The notes: generated by a model not told the origin, from the sequence alone. A stretch of DNA of 64,000 nucleotides from Thalassotalea eurytherma (GCF_030161415.1 NZ_BSSU01000002.1:186001-250000); one strand, 5' to 3'; counted from the first letter of the stretch, positions 38,770 to 48,471 are shown. Translations and numbers: made by a program.

Positions 38770-39840
38770 CTATTGAGCTTTTACTTCTTCAACCACTTGT
38801 GTTGACCAAGCATTAATAATGGCTTTAACCAGTGTTGCTAAAGGAATTGCGAAAAACACCCCCCAAAAGCCCCACAAGCCACCAAAGAAAATGACCGCAA
38901 TAATAATTGTCACAGGGTGCAAGTTTACCGCTTCAGAAAACAGTAATGGCACCAATAAGTTACCATCAAGAGCCTGAATGATACCGTAGGATAGCATGAC
39001 ATAGCCAAATTCAGCAGAAAAACCAAATTGAAATAATGCCACTAATACTACAGGAATCGTGACAATAGCGGCGCCAACATAGGGTACTAACACCGACAAG
39101 CCAACTAACACCCCTAGCAATACTGAATAACGCAAATCTAAGAACAAAAACGCTAACGTAGAGGCTGCACCAATAATAATGATTTCAATGATCTTACCAC
39201 GTACATAGTTCAAAATTTGCTGATTCATTTCATCGCCAACTTGCGATGCTAAACGGCGCTCTTTAGGTAAAAAGCGTGTTACTTGTGCTATCAATACTTT
39301 CTTGTCTTTTAAAAAGAAGAACACCATCAAAGGCACTAAGATTAAATAAACCAATAGCGCGACAATATTAGACAATGAATTAAGAGAAGCCTCTAGAACA
39401 ACTTCCCCCCAACCTAAAACTTTCTGTTTTGTTAAGTTAATCAGTGTTTGTAACTGATCCACATTAATTAATTCAGGATACTTTTCTGGTAAGGCAAATA
39501 AATACTCTTGTGATCTAGAGATCATATTTGGCGCTTCTTGGATTAAATTACTGCCCTGCTGCCACACGATAGGCATTAATCCTAAGATGGCTATCATCGC
39601 AATACCAACAAACAAAGCGACAATGATCGTCGTTGCTAGCTTTCTCCCTAAGCCAAATTTCACCAGTCTATTGACAGGTTTGTCGAGTAAAAACGCAACA
39701 GCTAATGCAACAAACACCGGCATTAAGATATGATTGAAAAAATAAAAAAGGATAAAAATTGATAAAAGAATCACAATTAACGCAACGGCGTTCGGATCAG
39801 AGAATTTTTCTTTATACCAATTGGTAATCATTTTAACCAT
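38770..39840 (-). CDS. perM: AI-2E family transporter PerM
   Basis: The 356-residue membrane protein has about eight helices in the AI-2E (UPF0118) pattern, ending in the conserved VLVGLSVLVPYVGAAIVTIP and FFGGLWGFWGVFFAIPLATL segments. The family includes putative permeases and Na+/H+ antiporters; the actual substrate of PerM is not settled. Divergence from bepA matches E. coli perM/bepA, apart from the small TusA-like gene directly upstream. Confidence 0.9.
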   Translation of the reverse strand: MVKMITNWYKEKFSDPNAVALIVILLSIFILFYFFNHILMPVFVALAVAFLLDKPVNRLVKFGLGRKLATTIIVALFVGIAMIAILGLMPIVWQQGSNLIQEAPNMISRSQEYLFALPEKYPELINVDQLQTLINLTKQKVLGWGEVVLEASLNSLSNIVALLVYLILVPLMVFFFLKDKKVLIAQVTRFLPKERRLASQVGDEMNQQILNYVRGKIIEIIIIGAASTLAFLFLDLRYSVLLGVLVGLSVLVPYVGAAIVTIPVVLVALFQFGFSAEFGYVMLSYGIIQALDGNLLVPLLFSEAVNLHPVTIIIAVIFFGGLWGFWGVFFAIPLATLVKAIINAWSTQVVEEVKAQ

Positions 39841-39845
39841 GTAAG

Positions 39846-40067
39846 CTAGCCTGTAATAATATCTATTTGAGTGGTTAAGGCATCAATTTGCTTGAGACTA
39901 AACTGATAACCTTGCTCGTTGAGCAATTTAGGAATATCTTTTTTCGAACCTTTATCGGATACTTGAATCATACAAGTGTCCCTCGGTTGCATCTTTTTCA
40001 ATATAACACGCAATTTCACCAAAGGCAGTGGACATTTGTCTTCAGTAGCGTTGTATTCAAAGTGCAT
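39846..40067 (-). CDS. TusA-family sulfur carrier protein
   Basis: The 73-residue protein has the signature NATEDKCPLPLVKLRVILKK: a CPxP motif at the start of the first helix with the sulfur-carrying Cys. The size is that of TusA/SirA/YeeD proteins, which pass persulfide sulfur to tRNA thiolation or other pathways. It is five bases upstream of perM and probably co-transcribed. Which TusA subgroup it is cannot be told from the sequence. Confidence 0.88.
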   Translation of the reverse strand: MHFEYNATEDKCPLPLVKLRVILKKMQPRDTCMIQVSDKGSKKDIPKLLNEQGYQFSLKQIDALTTQIDIITG

Positions 40068-40179
40068 AAATTTATCTTAACAAACCCTTTTGTTTGATTA
40101 TCTATTTTGCGACAATTGATTACAATGGCTAGTTAAGACTATTGAGTTATTTTTTGATTTTAGGAGCGTTTTCTTCGTT

Positions 40180-40836
40180 ATGCAGCAATTATCAAAGCAT
40201 CCCAACCTTAAAGAGATTAATGCTTACAAGCGCAAATTAAATTGGGGAGAAGTACCTGCTATTTACCACATGGTGGCAAGTTCAGTAGGTGAAGTAGACG
40301 GAATTTTATCTCATGGTTTTGACAGTGCATATAAACAAATTTTAAATCCCAATAACTGGAACCTTTCGTTACTTGATGGTGAACGATTGCCAACAGGTGA
40401 AACGGTTGTCAATCGTAAGCCTCAAATAGCTTTACGTCATACCTACAATCAAATGGGCTACGAGTTACACTGTTTTCCGATTGCATTGAATGAAAAAGTA
40501 AACAGAACCTTAGTAAAAAGCCCACACTGCCCGTTTAAAGAATGGCATCCAGAAACGATGCGTATGTTATTTAGAATAAATAGCTTACCTTCTTTTTTAT
40601 TTTTCACCCATGAAAATGGCGATGACGCAGATGTAGCTTTAGTTAAATATGCCTACATAACGGTTAGCAGACTGATCAAGATTCTTGAAGAAAAGTTCGA
40701 CATCATTGAAATGCGCGGTTATTCAATTGTTGAATTTTATAAAGAAGTTGATGTCAGAGTACGTGGTAGTAGTTCAGGTTATAGCGAAATTACATCAGGC
40801 TTAATTGAAACGCCCGATGATTCTGCGGACATTTAA
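40180..40836 (+). CDS. Uncharacterised cytosolic protein coupled to bepA
   Basis: The 218-residue protein has no signal peptide or membrane segment. I do not recognise the family. Visible features are an N-terminal region with NWGEVPAIYHMVAS, a central part with two Cys/His-containing motifs (ELHCFPI; SPHCPFKEWHPE) and a C-terminal helix pair. Its stop codon overlaps the bepA start by one base, so the two are translationally coupled and may serve the same process. TAGGAGC precedes the start at a longer than usual spacing. Confidence 0.75.
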   Translation: MQQLSKHPNLKEINAYKRKLNWGEVPAIYHMVASSVGEVDGILSHGFDSAYKQILNPNNWNLSLLDGERLPTGETVVNRKPQIALRHTYNQMGYELHCFPIALNEKVNRTLVKSPHCPFKEWHPETMRMLFRINSLPSFLFFTHENGDDADVALVKYAYITVSRLIKILEEKFDIIEMRGYSIVEFYKEVDVRVRGSSSGYSEITSGLIETPDDSADI

Positions 40837-42296
40837 TGAATAAATTTACAACTTCTTTATGCTCAATATTGTTTGGTCTTTGCCTTGCCAGCACAAGCAA
40901 TGCGTTGGCAAGTAAACAAAATGATAAAAATGCCCTACCTGAAATAGGGTCAGCAGGCACAAGCGTCTTATCCATTGATAAAGAAAGACAAGTTGGCCTT
41001 GCTTTGATGAGGCAACTAAGAGCGAGCCAACCGTTAGTCAACGACCCCGTATTAATTGAATACATTAATGATTTGGGTAATCGCATGGTGCGAAATGCCA
41101 ACGATGTAAATTACCCTTTCGAGTTTTTTATCGTTAATAACAATGAAATTAATGCTTTCGCATTTTTTGGCGGTCATATTGGTATCCATAGTGGCTTAAT
41201 AACAACGGCAGATACCGAAAGTGAACTTGCTTCTGTAGTTGCCCATGAAATCTCTCACGTGACTCAACGCCACCTCGCAAGGCGACTAGAAGAGCAATCT
41301 AGAACACAATCACTCTCGTTAGCAGGTATGTTAACGGGTGTATTATTAACGCTCATCAACCCGCAAGTTGGTATGGCTGCCTTATCAACATCAATGGCAG
41401 CAACTCAGCAAGCATCGATTAACTACACTCGTGGTAACGAAAAAGAAGCTGACCGCGTAGGTATTGCTTTATTGGCATACAGTGGTTTCGATCCAAATGG
41501 AGCGCCTGAATTTTTTGGCAAAATGTCGGAAGCTTTTCGTTACAAAAGTAAACCACCAGCAATGTTGCTAACTCACCCACTTCCTGATTCTCGTATTTCT
41601 GACGCACGTTTGCGTGCTCAGGCTTACCCGCCGGTTCAACTGCCACCGTCATTAGCTTTTGAATTAAGTAAGGCACGTATTCAAGCCCGCTATCAAAAAG
41701 ACGCTGAGCATAACATCGGCTATTACCAAACCTTACTCAATAAAAGCCGCTATCGCTTAAAAGAAGGTGCGCAATACGGTTTAGCGTTAAGTTACTATGA
41801 AGACAAGCAATACAAGAATGCGCGAAAAGTGTTAGAAGAGCTCTATCAAGCAGATGATCATAACCTGTTTTACATTGACGCATTAAGTGATACTTACATT
41901 GCACTCAAAGAATTCGAGACAGCGTTAACCATGCTAGAAAGAGCTCACAACTTTATGCCCAACAACCAAGTCGTTAGCTTGAACTATGCCAATGTTTTAC
42001 GAGAAGCTGGCAAACTTGAACAGGCAGAACAACTGCTGAAAGACTTCCTGATCGTTAGTCCTGAAAACTTTATTGGTTATGATCTGTTAACAGGCATTTA
42101 CCGTAAGCAACAAGACATGGGTAATATGCATGCAACACAAGCAGAAGTATTCGCTTTGCTAGGCGGATACTCTCGCGCAGTTGATGAGCTGCAAACCGCA
42201 TACAACTATTTTGGCGAGAGCCCTTTGGTTCAAAAGCGTATTAAAGCTAGAATTTTACAATTTCAAAATGAAGAAACTAAGTTAAAACGATTATAG
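40836..42296 (+). CDS. bepA: Periplasmic metalloprotease/chaperone BepA
   Basis: The 486-residue protein has a signal peptide, an M48 metallopeptidase domain with HEISH at residues 137-141 and the third ligand region NEKEADRVG, then C-terminal TPR repeats (from about residue 330). BepA assists LptD maturation and degrades misassembled outer membrane proteins, working with the Bam complex. The catalytic spacing equals E. coli BepA (H136/E137/H140). The arsC gene follows 8 bp downstream as in E. coli (yfgC-yfgD). Confidence 0.95.
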   Translation: MNKFTTSLCSILFGLCLASTSNALASKQNDKNALPEIGSAGTSVLSIDKERQVGLALMRQLRASQPLVNDPVLIEYINDLGNRMVRNANDVNYPFEFFIVNNNEINAFAFFGGHIGIHSGLITTADTESELASVVAHEISHVTQRHLARRLEEQSRTQSLSLAGMLTGVLLTLINPQVGMAALSTSMAATQQASINYTRGNEKEADRVGIALLAYSGFDPNGAPEFFGKMSEAFRYKSKPPAMLLTHPLPDSRISDARLRAQAYPPVQLPPSLAFELSKARIQARYQKDAEHNIGYYQTLLNKSRYRLKEGAQYGLALSYYEDKQYKNARKVLEELYQADDHNLFYIDALSDTYIALKEFETALTMLERAHNFMPNNQVVSLNYANVLREAGKLEQAEQLLKDFLIVSPENFIGYDLLTGIYRKQQDMGNMHATQAEVFALLGGYSRAVDELQTAYNYFGESPLVQKRIKARILQFQNEETKLKRL

Positions 42297-42304
42297 AGAG
42301 AGTT

Positions 42305-42646
42305 ATGTTAACGATTTATCACAACCCAAGATGTTCTAAAAGCCGTCAAACCTTGCAGTTAATCGAAGAAAAAAATGCGCCGGTTACAGTCGTTGAATAT
42401 CTTAAAACACCACTAACTAAAGCTGAAATTGAAAATTTACAAGGACAATTAGGCGTTGACGTTATCAACATGATGCGAACTAAAGAAGCCGAATTTAAAG
42501 AGCAAAACCTAAAAGGTGCTGACAACGAAAGCTTGCTTAATGCCATGGTCAACACGCCAAAATTAATTGAGCGCCCTATTGTTACTGACGGTCAACAAGC
42601 GATTATAGGTAGACCTCCTGAAAATGTTTTAACGCTGATCAAATAA
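42305..42646 (+). CDS. arsC: Arsenate reductase, glutaredoxin-dependent type (YfgD-like)
   Basis: The 113-residue thioredoxin-fold protein has the motif HNPRCSKSRQTL, the catalytic Cys of glutaredoxin-coupled ArsC, followed by the Arg-containing LIERPIV segment. It belongs to the bepA operon (8 bp gap) and corresponds to E. coli YfgD, whose arsenate role is inferred from homology. It is distinct from the thioredoxin-type reductase in the arsenic operon 2.5 kb away. Confidence 0.9.
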   Translation: MLTIYHNPRCSKSRQTLQLIEEKNAPVTVVEYLKTPLTKAEIENLQGQLGVDVINMMRTKEAEFKEQNLKGADNESLLNAMVNTPKLIERPIVTDGQQAIIGRPPENVLTLIK

Positions 42647-42647
42647 C

Positions 42648-43046
42648 ATGACTAAACCTCAAAAACACAGCACACAAACGTATAGGAAAATAGCATTAAT
42701 CGGCTATTTTTCTTTGCTTATCTTCATGCCTTTATGGCTTATCGTGCTTGCTCCATCATCGGCATTGTCTCCAACTTTGTCATTAGTGATGTTTACACTA
42801 CCTTTGCTATTTCCGATGAAAGGGTTATTGCAAGGTAATCCATATACCTATGCTTGGTCTAACTTTATCGTGATGATTTACTTTTTACATAGCCTAACAG
42901 CGCTATGGGTATCAGCCGATGAACGGGTTTATGCAGCACTTGAATTAATTTTTGCCAGTATGATGTTTTACGGTGGTACTTACTACGCGAAATATCGTGG
43001 CCAAGAACTCGGTCTTAGTATTAGAAAGAAAAAGGCTGAACAATAA
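42648..43046 (+). CDS. DUF2069 membrane protein
   Basis: The 132-residue protein has four predicted helices and a basic C-terminus (GLSIRKKKAEQ). The sequence FPMKGLLQGNPYTYAWSNFI matches the DUF2069 pattern found after arsC in Vibrio and Shewanella. Function unknown. It starts one base after the arsC stop, so it is the last gene of the bepA-arsC operon. Confidence 0.85.
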   Translation: MTKPQKHSTQTYRKIALIGYFSLLIFMPLWLIVLAPSSALSPTLSLVMFTLPLLFPMKGLLQGNPYTYAWSNFIVMIYFLHSLTALWVSADERVYAALELIFASMMFYGGTYYAKYRGQELGLSIRKKKAEQ

Positions 43047-43067
43047 TTTAGAAATCGAAGGAATGTT

Positions 43068-44969
43068 ATGAAAAGTTCATTAGGGTCTTTACTGACACTC
43101 GCAGGTATTACTGTACTCTCAGGTTGTGGCGGCGGAGGAAGTAGTTCTCCATCGACCCCACCTATTGTTACACCCGGTCCAACACTCGATGAAATTACGA
43201 TTATCGATGAATCGATTAATATCAACCAAAGCGTAGAGCTTTTCTTACTTCCCCCTAATGCGAACCTAACGCCAACCAATATTAACTGGCAACAAGTATC
43301 GGGTGAGCCACTGCCTATATTATCGGCAACTGCACCGCTAATCTCTGTGTTACCGCAACAAGCAGGCAGTTACGAATTTCAAGTTAGCTTTACGAGCGAA
43401 GGACAATCACAAACGTTAATACGCACGTTTAATGTCTCGAGTGACAATGCCCGTGTAAGCATCCATTCAGGGCATAATGTCGTTGAAGGCAACAAAGTCT
43501 CGTTAAGAGCCGCGATCAGTGATGATATTGATGAAAACGCTTTATCCTGGCAACAAATACAAGGGCCAACAGCAACCCTCGAAGTAGGCGATACTGTCGA
43601 TAACCGCGTTATTTATTTTGATGCGCCATCCGTTACTCAAGACACCTTAATAAGCTTTCAGGTTACCGATGCTAATTCAGGAGAGTCGGATATCGTAGCC
43701 GTACTTGTTGAAGACAAGCCGAGTATCGCTAACAATGCTTATTTTGACGACCCTGTTGCCACAGTGTTTCCCTACAATGCCAATACACCGTATGCAAACA
43801 GTATTGTAGGGTGTGTTTATTCAACCCAGTTAACAAGTTCATGTACATTAGGTACCTTGCCATTACTGGCGCAAGATACAACAGCACCGTCTGTTGATGA
43901 CATCATGGACAGAGTCGTTGTCTCACACCGATGGATGGGTGACCGGTTTAAAAGCTTCCTAGAAAATCACGACCCTAATGATGACTTTAAAAATTTGCTA
44001 AGAGCGACAACAGCTGTTGTTCTTTCTTACGATGTTCGTCCATCGTTTTATTGGGCTGCAACAGGCGCTATTTATCTTGATCCAGAGAATTTATGGTTAA
44101 CTGCACAGGAGCGCGACACGATCAATGAAGCACCTGATTACCGTTCTTCCTTCGGACAAGAATTACAATTTATAATGCCATGGCGTTATGTTCGTGATAA
44201 CGATTATGCCTATATTAGGCAATCTAGAGAGCTCAGAGCCGATAGAGATATTGAAGCAGGAAAGCATCGATTAACCTCATTGCTTTATCATGAACTCGCG
44301 CATGCCAATGATTTTTTCCCGCCAGCGGAATGGCAAAGCCATAGTGCTTCAACACGCATATTAGACGCAGCGCAAGCAACTAACTGGGAGTCTGATAAGT
44401 TAACGGCTACCTACCCGCTGGATAGTCAAGTCATGCGTGATCTAGCACAAGTAAGCTTTAGAGGTGAAAGTGCAAGCGTTGTTCAACGTGCATATTCACC
44501 GACAGAAATAGGTAACATTTTTTCAAGTGACGCGGCGACCGATTATTACAACTATTCTTCTACCAGAGAAGATTTAGCCATGTTGTTTGAAGAGCTAATG
44601 ATGCAAAGCCGCTACGGTATTCGCCGCGATGTTGCTGTGACCAATTTACCGCAAGGCGATAGTATTTCGGTGACTGACTATATCGTCAGTTGGGGTCAAC
44701 GAGGGCGCGTTGCAGAATCAGGTATCTCATTACGTGCAGAATACGTGACTGAGCGCATTTTACCTGAGTTCGATGTGCAAGCGGCAATTGATTCACTACC
44801 TACACCAATTCCTATGGTTGTGGGAGATGACTGGCTTGAAAACTTGACCATATCCCCAACACCTAGCCCTATGTTCATTAATAGTGTAGATAACGTTAAG
44901 CCAACCATTCATCAACATGGTGCGATTGAAATATTGCCATATGGGCATAAAGCGTTACCGGAAAAATAA
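43068..44969 (+). CDS. Large lipoprotein with an HExxH metallopeptidase-like motif
   Basis: The 633-residue protein begins with a lipoprotein signal peptide (lipobox LSGC, followed by GGGGSSS). Residues about 40-225 look like two beta-rich Ig/PKD-like domains. The C-terminal 400 residues contain HELAH at 408-412 in LLYHELAHANDFF and a later Glu-rich helix (EDLAMLFEELMMQSRYG), the layout of a gluzincin-type zinc peptidase. I do not recognise a named family. It has a purine-rich AAGGAATGTT ribosome-binding site and a terminator after it, so it is its own unit between the bepA operon and the arsenic genes. Confidence 0.8.
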   Translation: MKSSLGSLLTLAGITVLSGCGGGGSSSPSTPPIVTPGPTLDEITIIDESININQSVELFLLPPNANLTPTNINWQQVSGEPLPILSATAPLISVLPQQAGSYEFQVSFTSEGQSQTLIRTFNVSSDNARVSIHSGHNVVEGNKVSLRAAISDDIDENALSWQQIQGPTATLEVGDTVDNRVIYFDAPSVTQDTLISFQVTDANSGESDIVAVLVEDKPSIANNAYFDDPVATVFPYNANTPYANSIVGCVYSTQLTSSCTLGTLPLLAQDTTAPSVDDIMDRVVVSHRWMGDRFKSFLENHDPNDDFKNLLRATTAVVLSYDVRPSFYWAATGAIYLDPENLWLTAQERDTINEAPDYRSSFGQELQFIMPWRYVRDNDYAYIRQSRELRADRDIEAGKHRLTSLLYHELAHANDFFPPAEWQSHSASTRILDAAQATNWESDKLTATYPLDSQVMRDLAQVSFRGESASVVQRAYSPTEIGNIFSSDAATDYYNYSSTREDLAMLFEELMMQSRYGIRRDVAVTNLPQGDSISVTDYIVSWGQRGRVAESGISLRAEYVTERILPEFDVQAAIDSLPTPIPMVVGDDWLENLTISPTPSPMFINSVDNVKPTIHQHGAIEILPYGHKALPEK

Positions 44970-45018
44970 TTAGCTAATCAATTATTGCTGATCAGTTATT
45001 TATGACGAGCTACAGCCC

Positions 45019-45048
45019 CAAAAAGCCTGCAAGAGCAGGCTTTTTTAT
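45019..45048 (+). terminator. Rho-independent terminator after the lipoprotein gene
   Basis: The stem AAAAGCCTGC / GCAGGCTTTT with loop AAGA is followed by a T tract. Confidence 0.93.
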
Positions 45049-45102
45049 TCGCTATATTTAGCAACCGTGACGTTTCTTTACAAATTTATATTAAATCACA
45101 AC

Positions 45103-45139
45103 ATAACAAATTTGTTATATACGATTTTCATTATATAAT
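45103..45139 (+). promoter_or_regulatory. Arsenic operon promoter with palindromic operator
   Basis: A perfect 16-bp palindrome ATAACAAATTTGTTAT (45103-45118) overlaps a -35 element TTGTTA (45112-45117). A -10 TATAAT (45134-45139) follows at 16-bp spacing, 26 bp before the first gene. Repression by the ArsR domain encoded directly downstream is the natural reading. Confidence 0.7.
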
Positions 45140-45164
45140 ACTTTCAATCTCTCAAAGGTGATTT

Positions 45165-45920
45165 ATGAAAGTTCTATTTTTGTGTACAGAAAATTCAGCA
45201 CGGTCTTTATTGGCAGAAGCGCTATTGCGCCATCATAGCGCAGAAAATATTGACGTTTATAGTGCTGGTACGCAACCTTCTTGCCCAAGTAAAAAAGCGC
45301 TAAAAACGCTCGAAAATTTCAATATCGATTCAACGCGCTTGTCATCAAAATCAATAAACTCTCTGTCAGATCATGACTTTGATTTAGTTATTACCTTATG
45401 TGAACGTGCTGCAAGTGAGTGCCAACAGTTAAGTGATGGTGTTAACTACCTACATTGGCCAATCACTGACCCTAAAATAGACGATACCGAAACGAGCTTT
45501 GCCCACGCCTTTAATACGATAAATGGCAAAGTACATACCTTATTAACACAACTTCATGATTACAAAAAAATAGCCCTTCACCCTACGCACTTTTTTAAAT
45601 GTTTAACTGACGATATTCGTTTGCAATCAATACTGCTTATTTTGTTAGAGCAAGAGTTATGTGTTTGTGAATTGATGACAGCACTTGATGAAGACAGTCA
45701 ACCAAAAGTATCACGTCATTTAGCCCAGCTAAAAAAACAAGGCATTTTAGTTGATAGAAAACACCAACAGTGGGTGTTCTATCGAATAAATGCGACACTG
45801 CCAAAATGGATGAAAGATACGCTTCATACCACGTTGGTTAATGAACCGAGTTATATCCAAGATGCAATAAGTCGTCTTAAAGACATGAGAGATCGCCCCT
45901 CTCGTGAACCATCCTGTTAA
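45165..45920 (+). CDS. Fused arsenate reductase (LMW-PTP type) and ArsR repressor
   Basis: The 251-residue protein has two parts. Residues 1-130 are a low-molecular-weight phosphatase-fold arsenate reductase with the CX5R loop C7-TENSA-R13 and a second Cys pair C79/C86 at the seven-residue spacing of thioredoxin-coupled ArsC. Residues about 140-235 are a winged-helix ArsR domain with ELCVCEL (C166, C168), the classical As(III)-binding site, and the recognition helix [13 protein letters not shown]. So one chain both reduces arsenate and senses the arsenite produced. Such fusions exist in known ars operons. It is first in a five-gene operon. Confidence 0.92.
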   Translation: MKVLFLCTENSARSLLAEALLRHHSAENIDVYSAGTQPSCPSKKALKTLENFNIDSTRLSSKSINSLSDHDFDLVITLCERAASECQQLSDGVNYLHWPITDPKIDDTETSFAHAFNTINGKVHTLLTQLHDYKKIALHPTHFFKCLTDDIRLQSILLILLEQELCVCELMTALDEDSQPKVSRHLAQLKKQGILVDRKHQQWVFYRINATLPKWMKDTLHTTLVNEPSYIQDAISRLKDMRDRPSREPSC

Positions 45921-45934
45921 TAGAGGTTAGTAAA

Positions 45935-46954
45935 ATGGGAATTTTTGAACGTTATTTATCTGTTTGGGTAGCTTTAGCTATTACAGCAGGTGTTAGTCTA
46001 GGTCATTTTGCGCCACAAATATTTGAGCTTATCGCTAGTGTTGAATATTCACAGGTTAATTTAGTAATCGCGGTGCTTATTTGGGTAATGATTTATCCAA
46101 TGATGATTCAAATCGATTTTTCTTCGATTAAAGAAGTCGGCAAAAACCCTAAAGGGTTAGTGTTAACCGTCGTCATTAATTGGCTAGTGAAGCCTTTTAC
46201 CATGGCATTATTAGGGTGGTTATTCTTTGAGGGCATATTCGCCGATTTTGTTGATCCGCAAACAGCTCAGCAATATATCGCAGGTATGATATTGCTTGGT
46301 GTAGCCCCATGTACCGCCATGGTTTTTGTTTGGTCACAATTAACCAAAGGTGATGCTAATTATACGCTGGTGCAGGTCTCGGTAAATGACATCATTATGA
46401 TATTCGCATTTGCACCGATTGCAGGCTTTTTACTGGGTGTTTCTGACATCACCGTACCATGGCAAACACTTTTCTTATCTGTTGTACTTTATGTGCTATT
46501 GCCACTAATCGCAGGCTACTTTACGCGCAAAGCACTTGATAAAAAAGCCCATGGTATTGAAGACATTTTAGCGAAACTTAAACCGTTTTCTATCGTGGGT
46601 TTATTGGCTACCGTCGTCATATTATTTGGTTTACAAGCCAATACCATTTTAGAAAAGCCAGAAGCCATCGTATTGATCGCGATCCCACTGCTTATTCAAA
46701 CCTACGGTATTTTCTTTATTACCTACTTTTCTGCTAAAAAAATGAAGTTAACGTTCAGTATCGCCGCACCTGCGAGCATGATTGCAACATCTAATTTTTT
46801 CGAATTGGCGGTAGCAGTCGCCATTTCATTATTTGGTTTACATTCTGGAGCAGCATTAGCTACTGTCGTTGGTGTACTTGTAGAAGTACCTGTCATGCTT
46901 TCATTATGTGCCTTTGCTATTAAAACCCAACACTGGTTCAACGAGAAGGAGTAA
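45935..46954 (+). CDS. acr3: ACR3-family arsenite efflux permease
   Basis: The 339-residue inner-membrane protein has about ten helices. The motifs [29 protein letters not shown] (conserved Cys of ACR3) and [14 protein letters not shown] identify Acr3 rather than ArsB. It expels arsenite driven by proton motive force. It sits 14 bp after the ArsC-ArsR fusion gene, with AGAGGT upstream of the start. Confidence 0.95.
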   Translation: MGIFERYLSVWVALAITAGVSLGHFAPQIFELIASVEYSQVNLVIAVLIWVMIYPMMIQIDFSSIKEVGKNPKGLVLTVVINWLVKPFTMALLGWLFFEGIFADFVDPQTAQQYIAGMILLGVAPCTAMVFVWSQLTKGDANYTLVQVSVNDIIMIFAFAPIAGFLLGVSDITVPWQTLFLSVVLYVLLPLIAGYFTRKALDKKAHGIEDILAKLKPFSIVGLLATVVILFGLQANTILEKPEAIVLIAIPLLIQTYGIFFITYFSAKKMKLTFSIAAPASMIATSNFFELAVAVAISLFGLHSGAALATVVGVLVEVPVMLSLCAFAIKTQHWFNEKE

Positions 46955-46957
46955 CCA

Positions 46958-47443
46958 ATGTCTCATCCATTTGACACATTAACGATTGAGAATGGTGCAA
47001 AGATTATCTTTACGCCATGTCCAGGCACAAAAGAAGAAAACTTAGCAGCGTCAGTAACAACATTGGCTAACGAACAAACACATGCCATTGTCTCTGTTAT
47101 GCACAACGACGAGTTAGCTCGCCTTGGTGCCACAGCATTACCAGCACAATGCCAGTCAAAAAACATTGCCTGGTATCAATTGCCGATTATTGATGATGAT
47201 GGGCCTGAAGACGCTTTTTTTGCTGCTTGGCATAAACATAAAGATGAGCTGTTACAACGCCTACGAGATAAACAAACTATTGCAGTACATTGTAAAGGTG
47301 GCTCTGGCCGAACGGGGCTAGTTATCGCTTTGTTACTTGTCGAGTTTGGTTACCGCAAAAAAGAAGCGAAAAACCTCGTTCAGTCCATTCGTCCTTTAGC
47401 GTTAACTAAAGATAAACAATTAACATTCTTTGGACATTATTAG
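46958..47443 (+). CDS. Cys-dependent (dual-specificity-like) phosphatase in the arsenic operon
   Basis: The 161-residue protein has the phosphatase loop VHCKGGSGRTGLVIAL (C112, R118; CX5R) and a possible general acid in PIIDDDGPEDAF, the pattern of CDKN3/dual-specificity phosphatases. It lies three bases after acr3 and nine before the GAPDH gene, so it is an integral operon member. Similar genes sit in some other ars operons, but I know of no proven substrate. Candidates are arsenylated or phosphorylated three-carbon sugars, or a regulatory phosphoprotein; both are inference. Confidence 0.85.
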   Translation: MSHPFDTLTIENGAKIIFTPCPGTKEENLAASVTTLANEQTHAIVSVMHNDELARLGATALPAQCQSKNIAWYQLPIIDDDGPEDAFFAAWHKHKDELLQRLRDKQTIAVHCKGGSGRTGLVIALLLVEFGYRKKEAKNLVQSIRPLALTKDKQLTFFGHY

Positions 47444-47452
47444 GAATAAATT

Positions 47453-48460
47453 ATGACAATTAAAGTTGGAATTAATGGTTTCGGACGTATGGGTCGTTTA
47501 GCACTTCGTGCGGCTTTCGACTGGCCTGATATGGAGTTTGTTCAGATTAACGATCCAGCAGGTAATGCTGAAACGTTAAGCCATTTATTAAAATATGATT
47601 CGGTCCATGGTATTTGGCCAAACGATGTATCATCAAATGATAAACAAATGATTATTGATGGCAAAATTATCGACGTATCACGTAACACGTCAATTGCAGA
47701 CACCGACTGGTCAGGTTGTGATTTGGTGATCGAAGCATCAGGCGTGATGAAATCTAAAGCTAAGTTGCAAGCGTACCTAGATCAAGGCGTTAAGCGTGTT
47801 GTCGTCACTGCGCCAGTAAAAGAAGAAGGTGTATTAAACGTTGTTATGGGTGTTAACGATGACCTATTTGACAAAGACAGCCACCCGATTGTTACTGCAG
47901 CGTCTTGTACCACAAATTGCCTGGCGCCCGTTGTTAAAGTGTTACAAGACAGCATAGGTATCAAGCATGGCAGCATGACGACCATTCACGATATTACCAA
48001 TACACAAACAATCCTTGATGCGCCTCATAAAGATTTACGACGAGCGCGTGCCTGTGGCATGAGCTTAATTCCTACGACTACGGGTTCAGCGACTGCAATT
48101 ACGCACATTTTCCCAGAGTTAAAAGGCAAATTAAATGGCCATGCAGTGCGCGTGCCTTTGGCAAATGCTTCAATTACTGATTGTGTTTTTGAATTAAACC
48201 GAGCCACGACAGAAACAGAAATTAATGAGCTAATGGCCATAGCAGCAAATGGTGAATTAAAAGGCATTCTTGGCTACGAGGAAAAGCCCCTTGTGTCGAT
48301 TGATTACAAAACCGATCCGCGTTCAACGGTAGTGGATGCCTTGTCAACCATGGTCGTTAATGGCACACAGGTAAAAATGTACTTGTGGTATGACAATGAG
48401 TGGGGCTATGCAAACCGCACAGCAGAGCTTGCCTTAAAAGTTGGTTTAGCAGACAAGTAA
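47453..48460 (+). CDS. gap: ArsJ-associated glyceraldehyde-3-phosphate dehydrogenase
   Basis: The 335-residue enzyme has a Rossmann N-terminus ([18 protein letters not shown]), the active-site motif [16 protein letters not shown] (nucleophile Cys, with His in TIHDITNTQ) and [11 protein letters not shown]. Its place immediately before arsJ marks it as the GAPDH that uses arsenate instead of phosphate to make 1-arseno-3-phosphoglycerate, which ArsJ exports. A housekeeping glycolytic role is less likely given this context. Confidence 0.92.
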   Translation: MTIKVGINGFGRMGRLALRAAFDWPDMEFVQINDPAGNAETLSHLLKYDSVHGIWPNDVSSNDKQMIIDGKIIDVSRNTSIADTDWSGCDLVIEASGVMKSKAKLQAYLDQGVKRVVVTAPVKEEGVLNVVMGVNDDLFDKDSHPIVTAASCTTNCLAPVVKVLQDSIGIKHGSMTTIHDITNTQTILDAPHKDLRRARACGMSLIPTTTGSATAITHIFPELKGKLNGHAVRVPLANASITDCVFELNRATTETEINELMAIAANGELKGILGYEEKPLVSIDYKTDPRSTVVDALSTMVVNGTQVKMYLWYDNEWGYANRTAELALKVGLADK

Positions 48461-48471
48461 GTAGATTAAGC

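Noticed and set aside
48400-48471. Upstream extension of arsJ
   Set aside because: It would overlap the end of gap by 61 bp, and the added residues have no ArsJ similarity. ATG 48472 fits the family N-terminus.
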